Positions 29,014-37,049 of a DNA stretch of 64,000 nucleotides are shown piece after piece. The stretch is from the NCBI GenBank assembly GCA_946478525.1, contig CAMLCH010000002.1, forward strand, positions 104,325-168,324, read 5' to 3'. The stretch's first letter is position 1. Every line of letters begins with the position of its first letter. This DNA is from Snodgrassella alvi_G. Its GTDB lineage: Bacteria > Pseudomonadota > Gammaproteobacteria > Burkholderiales > Neisseriaceae. A program made the translations under genes and the position numbers. The notes below the pieces were generated by a model, which worked only from the letters and a program-made list of their open reading frames with translations, did no database searches and had not been told where the DNA came from.

Positions 29014-31581
29014 CTACTGTAATATGATTTGATCCAGTAAGGCATTTTTCAATTCAAGTTGTTGACGAGTTTCTGCTAGCTGTGGTGCATATACTAAAAA
29101 ACTATCTTCAACGCGTTCATCCAGTGTCGCAATCTTGGCAAAACGAATGCTGATATTTAAATCAGATAATACTTCTGCAATATTGGCCAGTAAAAACCGT
29201 CGATTGGCGGTAATAATATCCAGACTGTACCAGCCTGCCGTTTCTTCTTCATATATATCAATCCGTGGTGCTAAACGCATATGGCGGCTTCGGCGACTAA
29301 GTAAAGCTGTATTTTGCGAGATTGCTGGTAACTGACCGTTAACAAACTGATTAAGGGCAAGATCCATTTTCCCCTGTATAAACAAATAATCTTGTTTTGG
29401 ACAATTATCAGGCATTTCAAGAATAAAGGTGTCCAGAATAAAATTATGTTCGGTGATATAGGCTCGCGCAGCCAAAATATTCATGCCATTCTGACTAAAT
29501 ATAGTCGCTAACTGTGCAAATAATTTCGAACGGTTGGGCATATATATCATGACTTTGAGGGTATTGGTTTCCGGTACTAATTGACTATGTGATTGCGCCT
29601 GTTGTTCATAGTTAATCAATTTAGAGATATGCCACAATATGTCTTTCCATTCGTGGCGGACAAAATAGGCTTGTCCCAAAATTTGCCATAGCTTACGCTG
29701 TTTACTGGTTTCAAAGTGACATTTGTTTAGCTCTCTTACCGCAAGTTGCTGACGGTCGGTAATGATACTCTCAGGATTGGATTGCTGGCTGTTAAGTTGG
29801 TGTAAGGTAGCTTTATAGAGATTTTCCAGGAGGCTAGCTTTCCATGAGTTCCATATTTTGGGGTTAGTGCCGCGAATATCGGCTGTAGTCAGTAAAAATA
29901 GGGCAGTTAATCGTTCTTTAGTCTGCACACGCTGAGCAAATCTACTCACTACAGCAGGGTCGTGGATATCTTCTTTCTGTGCGGTCATCGACATTAATAA
30001 ATGATCTTCCACCAGCCAGATCAGTAAATCGGCTTCTTCAGCGCTGAGACAATGGTCTTCAGCAAAACGGCGCGCATCCACCGCTCCTTTCTTAGCATGA
30101 TCACCGCCGCGTCCTTTTCCTATATCATGAAATAATGCCCCTAGATATAAGATGTGTTTTTGGGTAAAGTCTTGCATTAGGCTGGACGCAAAAGGTAGTT
30201 CATGACTGTGCTGATCAAATACGAGACGGCGCATATTGCGCACCACCATCAGAATATGATCATCAACAGGGTAGATATGGAATAAATCATTTTGCAATAA
30301 ACCAACAATTTTTCTCCATGCTGGCAAATAGCAGCCTAGCAACCCGTAAAGATTCATAAACCGCAATAAGTGGGTTAGACCTTCGCCATGTTTAAAAAAG
30401 CGCACAAAGCTTATGCGATTAGCGGCATTATGATAAAAATCGTCGTTAACCAGCTCGTGTACTGCTGACCACCATGCTCGCAAAGTTTGCGGATAAAGCC
30501 CGATGACATCATTATGTGCTTGTGCAATGTGTAGGATAGTAAAGATATGGCCGGGGTCTTGCCAAAATATTTTTTCATCCTTACAAGCCAGCAGATTACC
30601 AATCTGATAATAATGTTCGTCCAGATCCACTATGACTCGTGGTAGGGTAGCATATACACGGTCGCGTAACATTGGCAAGAAAATGCCGTTAAGTTGTTTA
30701 ACTCCTTTACTGGCGCGATAAAAATCATGCATTAATTTTTCGCTGGCACGAGAGGTAGCATCATCGTTGTAGCCCATGTTAATTGCTACCTGAGTCTGTA
30801 GATCAAAGATTAACCGGTCTTCTGCGCGGTTAGCGGCCAGATGTAAATCAATTCGAATTTTCGCCAGCATAATCTGGCAATCCAGTAACAACTGTACTTC
30901 GGTACGATTCAAAATACCTTTTTTCATTAATGGTTGCAGGCGTGGCGGCAAACCCTGTACTTTAGCCAGCCAGAGTAAATTATGAATATCTCTTAAGCCT
31001 CCGGGCGCTGTTTTGACATTGGCCTCCAGTAACGCTGCTTCGCCAGAAGTTTTGGTGTATCGTTGTTGCTGCTCAAGGATTTTACCTTCTATAAAGGCCG
31101 CAATATCTCGTTGTAAATCCAGTTGGGAAATGAATTGCCTAGCCAACTCAGCTTGACCGCAGATATAGCGGCTTTCCAAAAAAGCAGAATCACTGGTTAA
31201 ATCTGCGCGCGCGCTATCACATAATTGTTCAATCGTCCCCACTTTAGGAGCTGGTTGCAGATGAAGATCCCATAGTGTCTGAATAAATAAACCAATTTTC
31301 TCTTCTAAAGCACTGTCAATTTCTTTAGCACTAACGATAGCAAAATCCATATCCGAAAATGGATACATTTCGCAACGACCAAAGCCACCAATAGCCAATA
31401 AGCACAATGACTGCCCAGAAAAAAATTCCTGCCATAAATGCGACAATATAAGTGTGATCGCCTCATCATGTTGTTGAAAGTAAACATAAGGCAGACGTTT
31501 TTGTCGATATGAATGCGCTGCCTCCGTTTTTTGTTGTTGAAATGAATGCGTCAGTTGAGTAATGTCAGTGTTATTAAGCAT
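29014..31581 (-). CDS. glnD: bifunctional uridylyltransferase/uridylyl-removing enzyme
   Basis: Nitrogen sensor that uridylylates PII proteins when glutamine is low and removes UMP when it is high. It is 855 aa. The nucleotidyltransferase motif GGFGRCEMYPFSDMDFAIV is at about residues 66-84, the HD phosphohydrolase motif ALFHDIGKGRGGDHAKKGA near 480, and two ACT glutamine-sensing domains lie at the C-terminus (LKVMIYMPNRSKLFAQLATIF and YSLDIITANRRFLLANIAEVL). The cca stop is only 2 bases before its ATG, so the two are likely translationally coupled. Confidence 0.96.
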   Translation of the reverse strand: MLNNTDITQLTHSFQQQKTEAAHSYRQKRLPYVYFQQHDEAITLILSHLWQEFFSGQSLCLLAIGGFGRCEMYPFSDMDFAIVSAKEIDSALEEKIGLFIQTLWDLHLQPAPKVGTIEQLCDSARADLTSDSAFLESRYICGQAELARQFISQLDLQRDIAAFIEGKILEQQQRYTKTSGEAALLEANVKTAPGGLRDIHNLLWLAKVQGLPPRLQPLMKKGILNRTEVQLLLDCQIMLAKIRIDLHLAANRAEDRLIFDLQTQVAINMGYNDDATSRASEKLMHDFYRASKGVKQLNGIFLPMLRDRVYATLPRVIVDLDEHYYQIGNLLACKDEKIFWQDPGHIFTILHIAQAHNDVIGLYPQTLRAWWSAVHELVNDDFYHNAANRISFVRFFKHGEGLTHLLRFMNLYGLLGCYLPAWRKIVGLLQNDLFHIYPVDDHILMVVRNMRRLVFDQHSHELPFASSLMQDFTQKHILYLGALFHDIGKGRGGDHAKKGAVDARRFAEDHCLSAEEADLLIWLVEDHLLMSMTAQKEDIHDPAVVSRFAQRVQTKERLTALFLLTTADIRGTNPKIWNSWKASLLENLYKATLHQLNSQQSNPESIITDRQQLAVRELNKCHFETSKQRKLWQILGQAYFVRHEWKDILWHISKLINYEQQAQSHSQLVPETNTLKVMIYMPNRSKLFAQLATIFSQNGMNILAARAYITEHNFILDTFILEMPDNCPKQDYLFIQGKMDLALNQFVNGQLPAISQNTALLSRRSRHMRLAPRIDIYEEETAGWYSLDIITANRRFLLANIAEVLSDLNISIRFAKIATLDERVEDSFLVYAPQLAETRQQLELKNALLDQIILQ

Positions 31582-31583
31582 AA

Positions 31584-32822
31584 TTAATGACTTGGTGCAT
31601 GAGTTTGACGATAAGCATTCTGAATCGGAGTAATTTGTTGTAACCTTGCCTGATCTATAGCTGCGGCAATTAATTCAGGTCTTGTCTGTGCCTGAGCTAT
31701 AGCTGCAGCATCAATATTGGTAGCGGCTTGCTGTAATTTCTGCCAGTGTTGTAATTGCGGATACTCTTTGTCCTGAAAACCTGCTCTGCCACGTGCGTCA
31801 GCCATACAGACGCGTAGTATCTGCAAAAAGCGTTGTGGTCTGCGTATTGCATCGGTTTTATGCAAAATCTTCATAACTGTACGAGGTTTTAACTGGCTTA
31901 CACTGTGCAACTGGATATGATAAGTACAACTGAGAAGTGCCAGCTGTGCGCAATTTTTAGGGACATTCCAACGCTGGTTTAAGGCTTGCAGTGGTTTAAT
32001 TCCAGCTGCATCATGTCCGTAATGATGTGGCAATAGCTGCGATGGTGTGATCGCTTTACCAAGATCATGGGTCAGAGCTGCATAACGTTCCTCAAGGCAA
32101 TAATCGTGTTCAGCTGCATACTGTAAAGTGAGCAAAGTGTGTTCGCCGCTATCTATCTCAGGATGAAAGTCAGCGCGTTGTGGTACGCCAAATAGTGCAG
32201 CAATCTCGGGAAAAATTATTTCTAAAGCTCCACAGGCTCGTAAAGTTTCGATCATCCGTCGGGGTTGTTTTTCCATCAACCCTTTAGCTAATTCCTGCCA
32301 CACTCGTTCCGGAACCAGTGCATTCACTTCACCGGCAGATACCATATTTTGCATTAAATGCATTGTTTCTGGCGCAATTTGAAAACCGTAGCGTGCGGCG
32401 AAACGAGCAATACGCAAGATTCGTACCGGATCTTCTGCAAATGCTGGACTGACGTGGCGCAGAATGCCCTGTTGTAAGTCGTTCAACCCATTATAAGGAT
32501 CGATCAAATTACCCAGCTTATCTTCAGCCATTGCATTAATAGTTAGGTCTCGTCTGAGTAAATCCTGTTGCAGCGATACATCTTTATCGGCATGAAACTG
32601 AAAACCAGCATATCCTGCGGCAACTTTGCGCTCTGTGCGTGCTAGAGCATATTCTTCATGAGTTTGCGGATGCAGAAATACCGGGAAATCCCGACCAACG
32701 GGTTGATAACCGGCATTGAGCATATCCTGGACAGTTGCACCAACAACTACCCAGTCACGATCGACTACTGTCCGTTGCAAATATTTATCTCGTACTGCGC
32801 CACCTACCAGATATATTTCCAT
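31584..32822 (-). CDS. cca: multifunctional CCA tRNA nucleotidyltransferase
   Basis: Adds or repairs the CCA 3' end of tRNA. It is 412 aa. The class II nucleotidyltransferase head has YLVGGAVRDKYL and the catalytic VVDRDWVVVG; RRDLTINAMA and EDPVRILRIARFAARYGF follow. The C-terminal HD domain (HTLLTLQYAAEH, LTHDLGKAITP) marks the gammaproteobacterial/betaproteobacterial multifunctional type with phosphatase and phosphodiesterase activities. It heads the cca-glnD-nnrD run. Confidence 0.95.
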   Translation of the reverse strand: MEIYLVGGAVRDKYLQRTVVDRDWVVVGATVQDMLNAGYQPVGRDFPVFLHPQTHEEYALARTERKVAAGYAGFQFHADKDVSLQQDLLRRDLTINAMAEDKLGNLIDPYNGLNDLQQGILRHVSPAFAEDPVRILRIARFAARYGFQIAPETMHLMQNMVSAGEVNALVPERVWQELAKGLMEKQPRRMIETLRACGALEIIFPEIAALFGVPQRADFHPEIDSGEHTLLTLQYAAEHDYCLEERYAALTHDLGKAITPSQLLPHHYGHDAAGIKPLQALNQRWNVPKNCAQLALLSCTYHIQLHSVSQLKPRTVMKILHKTDAIRRPQRFLQILRVCMADARGRAGFQDKEYPQLQHWQKLQQAATNIDAAAIAQAQTRPELIAAAIDQARLQQITPIQNAYRQTHAPSH

Positions 32823-33224
32823 ATTCTGCTATCTTTAATTCTGAAATAAAGTTTGTCTATTGTGCCGTAGTTCAACTTGAATGTTAAATGGAATTTATAT
32901 ACCAAACGTGATAATAATTATTTGCGTGAAGACAAAATTTCAATCCAATAGCTTCTACCGGTCTCTGTGTAGTAATTGGCGCGTTTTTGGTAATTCAATT
33001 TAGACTAAATGAATTAGTGAAATATTGATAATACTGACAAAAATAACGTAATAAAGCTTTTTCAGATAGGTAATCCCGTAATGAAAATAAATTTCGTAAT
33101 TTGTTAGATAAATCTTATTACGGTAAAATAATATTAATATTAACTGTTATTGATTTAACAATTTAATAAATATATTTAATTATTATAACTTTACCAATAT
33201 TACAGACTTTGAAAGTTAGCTTGC
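32823..33224. other. AT-rich intergenic region between divergent cca and PAP2 gene
   Basis: About 400 bases with no coding potential, repeat or hairpin that I can support. It presumably carries the two divergent promoters. Confidence 0.4.
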
Positions 33225-33815
33225 ATGCAGTTTATAGATAGATTAATTACCTTAATACTTAGCGGTATCATGATTATCGGCGTATATCAGTTTTATTTTT
33301 TTACGCAACGTTTCACAGCAAATCGTGTCAAAATTTATTCTTCTCCACTGGATGAAAAAATTCCCTATTGGCCAGTCTGGTCATGGATTTACAGTTTTCT
33401 TTATTATCCGGCTATTTTATATCTTAACTGGATAATTCAGGATATGCGTCAGTTCGTGCTGATGGCAATAACATTTGTTAGTCTGATGTTTATGCAGATG
33501 ATTTGTTTTGTGGCTTTTCCTGTTGCCACGCCCAAACACTGGCGCACTATCAATCAGGGTAAAACAGCTTCTGAAAAATTCCTGCAATTGGTGCAAAAAT
33601 ATGATGACAGTTCCAATTGCTTTCCCAGTATGCATGTTTCAGTGGCGACTTTAACCGCTTTATTTGCCTTACCAACACTAGGATATATCGTATTTTTATT
33701 TCCCTTACTCATCGCCTTATCCTGCATGTTTACCAAACAGCATTATTTTATTGATCTGCCGTTTGGAGCATTATTAGCTTGGTTGGCTTATCAGGTTTAT
33801 GTTTTAATAAGTTAG
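33225..33815 (+). CDS. PAP2-superfamily membrane phosphatase
   Basis: Integral membrane phosphatase of the PAP2 superfamily, 196 aa with about six membrane segments. The catalytic signature is split as usual: CFPSMHVSVAT (about residues 133-143, with the SMH core) and KQHYFIDLPFGALLAW (about 169-184, with the H...D pair). A basic segment (ATPKHWRTINQG) precedes them. The pattern resembles the bacterial phosphatidylglycerophosphatase or inositolphosphotransferase-like branch. Substrate (lipid phosphate or undecaprenyl pyrophosphate) is unknown. A terminator follows. Confidence 0.82.
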   Translation: MQFIDRLITLILSGIMIIGVYQFYFFTQRFTANRVKIYSSPLDEKIPYWPVWSWIYSFLYYPAILYLNWIIQDMRQFVLMAITFVSLMFMQMICFVAFPVATPKHWRTINQGKTASEKFLQLVQKYDDSSNCFPSMHVSVATLTALFALPTLGYIVFLFPLLIALSCMFTKQHYFIDLPFGALLAWLAYQVYVLIS

Positions 33816-33859
33816 TCAGCTAGCAATAGCATTCCAATTCATAAATAAAATTGATAAGA

Positions 33860-33893
33860 AAAGGGTGAATCTATTCAGGATACACCCTTTAAT
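33860..33893. terminator. terminator after PAP2 gene
   Basis: Stem AAAGGGTG (33860-33867) / CACCCTTT (33883-33890) with a 15-base loop. It lies between converging genes and could serve both. Confidence 0.65.
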
Positions 33894-33934
33894 TGCATAA
33901 GATCTTTCTTTCACTATGAAGCTATCAACATTAA

Positions 33935-34117
33935 TTAATGTTTACTGTCTGGAGTTTTGTTAATTAGTTTCCATAAATTCCCTGCATGCTGGGTTGGAGG
34001 CAATTTTTCATGGTCTTTAGCTGTCACGAAATTTTCTATGGAATGGCCATGTTGATCGACTTCTTGATAAATACCACCATTGGTGCCGGTGTTATCACCG
34101 GGTTTTAGATTGCTCAT
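33935..34117 (-). CDS. YjzC-like small protein
   Basis: A 60-aa hydrophilic protein. The arrangement KPGD...NGGIYQEVDQHG...KLPPTQHAGNLWKLI resembles the short YjzC-type proteins of Firmicutes and various proteobacteria (KPGQ.AP..GIY.E....V......G..FPP......W). A strong ribosome site (AAAGGAG) lies 7 bases before the ATG, which supports it as a real gene despite its size. Function is unknown. It stands alone, convergent with the PAP2 gene. Confidence 0.75.
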   Translation of the reverse strand: MSNLKPGDNTGTNGGIYQEVDQHGHSIENFVTAKDHEKLPPTQHAGNLWKLINKTPDSKH

Positions 34118-34440
34118 TTCTACTCCTTTATAATTTGCCTAAAAATATACAGCACTTATATCTTAATAAGTATTTGAAATAAAGCAAGTTTGTGACAATA
34201 TTTTAATTTTATAAACGTATATTAACGCCTTTTTTTAGCTAATATTCCCATGGGTTTTGAAATTGAAACTTCATCTCAGCTTTGAATTTGTATGCTTAGA
34301 AAAAATCAATACTGATTAAATTAACTGCTCATTTCACATGCTAATCTAACTAATGTGAGGTTGAAGTACGGTTATAAGGAGCTGGTGCGAAAATTATTTT
34401 CAGTTACAATTGCAGTTTAGTGATTTAGGTAGGGAAAAGT
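34118..34440. other. intergenic region between divergent YjzC-like gene and GAF gene
   Basis: About 320 AT-rich bases. Nothing supported beyond the YjzC-like gene's ribosome site at its left end and presumed promoters. Confidence 0.4.
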
Positions 34441-35175
34441 ATGTCCGGCAATGCAGTGCGAGAATATTTAACTACGCAGGGGTTAAATTTACCGGCAGAT
34501 GAAGTAGAAATGGCAGTTTTGGCTGTACAAACAATATTACAAATGGCACAGGCTGAAATTGATACTTCAGTGATTTGGTATGAGGAAAATAATTTCAATC
34601 TGGCTACTAAGCTTGGCGTTAATATCCAAGATATTTACTCATCTCAAGATCAGGATATTTTTAAATCTGAAAACAATATAGTCCATACTCTACGTCAGCT
34701 GTATCTAGCAATTGATTCTTGGTGTAGTCGTCATCAAGATCTATGTGTTAGTTTGTTTTTGTTTGAAAACACAACAACTTCCAAATGCTTAGTTCGGCTT
34801 ATTTTACATGGTGTTACTCTGCCAGCTTATTTAAGCTGTGATCAACAACATCAACAGCAATATTTATTTGTACGATCCGCTACTACTGGCTGGTTAAGTC
34901 AGATTAATGACATAGACGAATGGTTAAAAGATGGTAGTCTCAAAGGCATACAGATTGGTGCAAGTCAATTATCTGTGCCCATAACCGACATACAAGGACA
35001 AGTGTTAGGGGTTTTATATGTAAGTCATACTCATAAAAACGCATTTGCAAAAAGTGAGCTAATCGATTGGATTGCAATGGCGGTTGCCATAGTACCATTT
35101 ATGATAAATATTCAGGCAGCTATGTTGGCAGAGCAGACAAAAGGGAATAATAATGACAAAGACACAATACACTAA
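34441..35175 (+). CDS. GAF-domain protein
   Basis: A 244-aa cytoplasmic protein. After a helical N-terminus (about 1-80), residues about 85-230 form a GAF-like fold, with VSLFLFEN, a central variable region, and the typical end IQIGASQLSVPITDIQGQVLGVLYVSH followed by the amphipathic helix LIDWIAMAVAIVPFM. No catalytic or DNA-binding domain is attached. Its last 23 bases overlap ribA, so the two genes are probably translationally coupled. A ligand-sensing role linked to riboflavin or redox is only a guess. Confidence 0.7.
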   Translation: MSGNAVREYLTTQGLNLPADEVEMAVLAVQTILQMAQAEIDTSVIWYEENNFNLATKLGVNIQDIYSSQDQDIFKSENNIVHTLRQLYLAIDSWCSRHQDLCVSLFLFENTTTSKCLVRLILHGVTLPAYLSCDQQHQQQYLFVRSATTGWLSQINDIDEWLKDGSLKGIQIGASQLSVPITDIQGQVLGVLYVSHTHKNAFAKSELIDWIAMAVAIVPFMINIQAAMLAEQTKGNNNDKDTIH

Positions 35176-35776
35176 AGTTACAGAGAATTGCCCGTTGCGT
35201 TTTGTCGCAACCTGTCGATTACCGACTCAATGGGGTGTTTTTACTATGTATGGTTTTGAGGATGTTCCGAATCGTCAGGAACATATTGCCCTCACAACAG
35301 GTAATGTTTCCGGGCAACAAGCTGTACTGGGAAGAATCCATTCCGAATGTTTAACTGGGGACGCTTTATTTTCTAAACGCTGTGATTGTGGACCGCAGCT
35401 TCAAGCGGCAATGCAAGCGGTACAGGCCACAGGTCAGGGCGTAATTATTTATTTGCGTCAGGAAGGTCGCGGTATTGGATTATTGAATAAAATTCGTGCT
35501 TATCATTTGCAGGATGAAGGTATGGATACAGTTGAAGCAAACATAGCTTTGAATCTACCAATCGATGCACGAGATTTTAAATTGGCTAAATACATACTGG
35601 ATTATTTAGATGTTCAAAGTTTAAGATTAATGACAAATAATCCGCAAAAAGTAGCAACAATGCAAAAAATGGGGATAGATGTGGTTGAACGAGTCCCGTT
35701 ACATGTCGGTATTAATGAAGATAATGAGCATTATCTGCATACCAAAATAGCCAAAATGGGACATTTTGCTGATTAA
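35153..35776 (+). CDS. ribA: GTP cyclohydrolase II
   Basis: First enzyme of riboflavin synthesis, opening GTP to 2,5-diamino-6-ribosylamino-pyrimidinone phosphate. It is 207 aa, the stand-alone form without the RibB domain. Zinc ligands are in HSECLTGDALFSKRCDCGPQL; the catalytic region is IYLRQEGRGIGLLNKIRAYHLQD; LMTNNPQKV and the C-terminal HVGINEDNEHYLHTKIAKMGH follow. The ATG at 35153 lies inside the end of the GAF gene. A terminator follows after about 30 bases. Confidence 0.96.
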   Translation: MTKTQYTKVTENCPLRFVATCRLPTQWGVFTMYGFEDVPNRQEHIALTTGNVSGQQAVLGRIHSECLTGDALFSKRCDCGPQLQAAMQAVQATGQGVIIYLRQEGRGIGLLNKIRAYHLQDEGMDTVEANIALNLPIDARDFKLAKYILDYLDVQSLRLMTNNPQKVATMQKMGIDVVERVPLHVGINEDNEHYLHTKIAKMGHFAD

Positions 35777-36132
35777 ATATTATCAATATAGACTATTGAC
35801 ACCAGTTTAAAGGCTGATGAGGTACTAAAACTCAGCCTTTGTATATGAATGTGAAATTTGCGGATTGGCTAATAACTTAATCAATATCTTTTAATTGTTA
35901 TTTGATCAAAGTAAATTAGCTATCAAAATTCTGTTATTCTTCATTCATTATTTTAATAGGTTGACGTTTTATTAAGGGTATAATTTCAACAACTAATAGG
36001 TCATAGTTCATAAAATGAATTGTCTAAGCCTGTATTGAATCAAGAGATATTTAGTTTGCTGTGAACAACAAATTTTATAGTTTAAGCTGGGGTGGCTATA
36101 ACCAGCAGTGATATTTATAATCAGAATAAACC
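35777..36132. other. intergenic region with the ribA terminator
   Basis: A 9-bp stem AAAGGCTGA / TCAGCCTTT (35809-35817, 35832-35840) terminates ribA. The remaining roughly 290 bases up to the cspA terminator hold nothing that I recognise. Confidence 0.6.
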
Positions 36133-36158
36133 AAAATAGCGACCTTAGTCGCTATTTT
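36133..36158 (-). terminator. intrinsic terminator after cspA
   Basis: Perfect 11-bp stem AAAATAGCGAC / GTCGCTATTTT with a 4-base loop, 24 bases downstream of the cspA stop on the minus strand. Confidence 0.85.
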
Positions 36159-36181
36159 GATTAACTGGACAACTAATCCAA

Positions 36182-36385
36182 TTAAGCTGCTTGAATGTTA
36201 GCAGCCTGTTTACCTTTTGGTCCGGTAGTTACATCAAATGAAACACGTTGACCTTCTTTAAGGGTTTTAAAACCATTCATATTGATTGCAGAGAAATGAG
36301 CAAACAAATCTTCGCCACCTTCATCTGGAGTAATAAAACCAAAACCTTTAGCGTCGTTAAACCACTTAACAATACCAGTTGCCAT
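36182..36385 (-). CDS. cspA: cold-shock domain protein
   Basis: A 67-aa single cold-shock domain protein, an RNA/ssDNA chaperone. RNP1 is KGFGFI and RNP2 is DLFAHFSAI; the start MATGIVKWFNDAKGF is canonical. The ATG at 36385 has AGGAAG 6 bases upstream; an in-frame upstream codon at 36421 is ignored. The 223-base gap to the divergent clpS leaves room for a long leader, as is usual for csp genes, but no defined cold-shock element was identified. The symbol denotes the family, not a specific orthologue. Confidence 0.94.
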   Translation of the reverse strand: MATGIVKWFNDAKGFGFITPDEGGEDLFAHFSAINMNGFKTLKEGQRVSFDVTTGPKGKQAANIQAA

Positions 36386-36608
36386 GAAACTTCCTATACT
36401 AAAAAACAAGATAAATAACAAGTATCAGACATAAAGGCCAACAAAAAAGTGAACATTTGCGCAACTGTTTGTAAGCAATTCATGCCTAACTTGCTTAAGT
36501 AACCTTTTTACATAGGTTAAGAACTAACGTCAAGTAAGCTTACCGAAAAATGATAAAATTATTAAAACCGTTACTAAAAACCCACAGATACATGTAAATA
36601 TTCGCATA

Positions 36609-36914
36609 ATGTCAACTACTAATATACAAACCATTAGCCAGAATCAAGAAACCGTGTTACCACCTCCGAAAAAATATCAAGTGGTACTATTAAATGATGA
36701 TTTCACCCCCATGGATTTTGTGGTGAACTTATTGACAACTGTTTTTCATTTACCGCATACGCAGGCTATTGCAGTGATGCTCACGGTACATGAAAGCGGA
36801 CGAGGTGTATGCGGGATCTATCAAAAAGATGTAGCCGAAACCAAACGCTGGCAGGTATTGAAACAGGCGAATGAAGCTGGCTATCCACTACAATGTATAA
36901 TAGAACCAGCTTAA
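36609..36914 (+). CDS. clpS: ATP-dependent Clp protease adaptor ClpS
   Basis: N-recognin adaptor that delivers N-degron substrates to ClpAP. It is 101 aa: a disordered N-terminus, then the core KYQVVLLNDDFTPMDFVVNLL with the conserved NDD/TPM residues, and MLTVHESGRGVCGIYQKDVAETK forming the rest of the binding pocket. It lies 135 bases upstream of clpA, the classical pair. Confidence 0.96.
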   Translation: MSTTNIQTISQNQETVLPPPKKYQVVLLNDDFTPMDFVVNLLTTVFHLPHTQAIAVMLTVHESGRGVCGIYQKDVAETKRWQVLKQANEAGYPLQCIIEPA

Positions 36915-37049
36915 AAATGTCTAACCAAACTGATTAAATAGTAAACTCTGGTATATATCTACTTTAATACTCCAGATTTGCATTATAGTGATTGAAATAA
37001 ACTTATCTATGAAAAACCGTGTTTTACAATCATTGTTAGGAGAGCAGGA

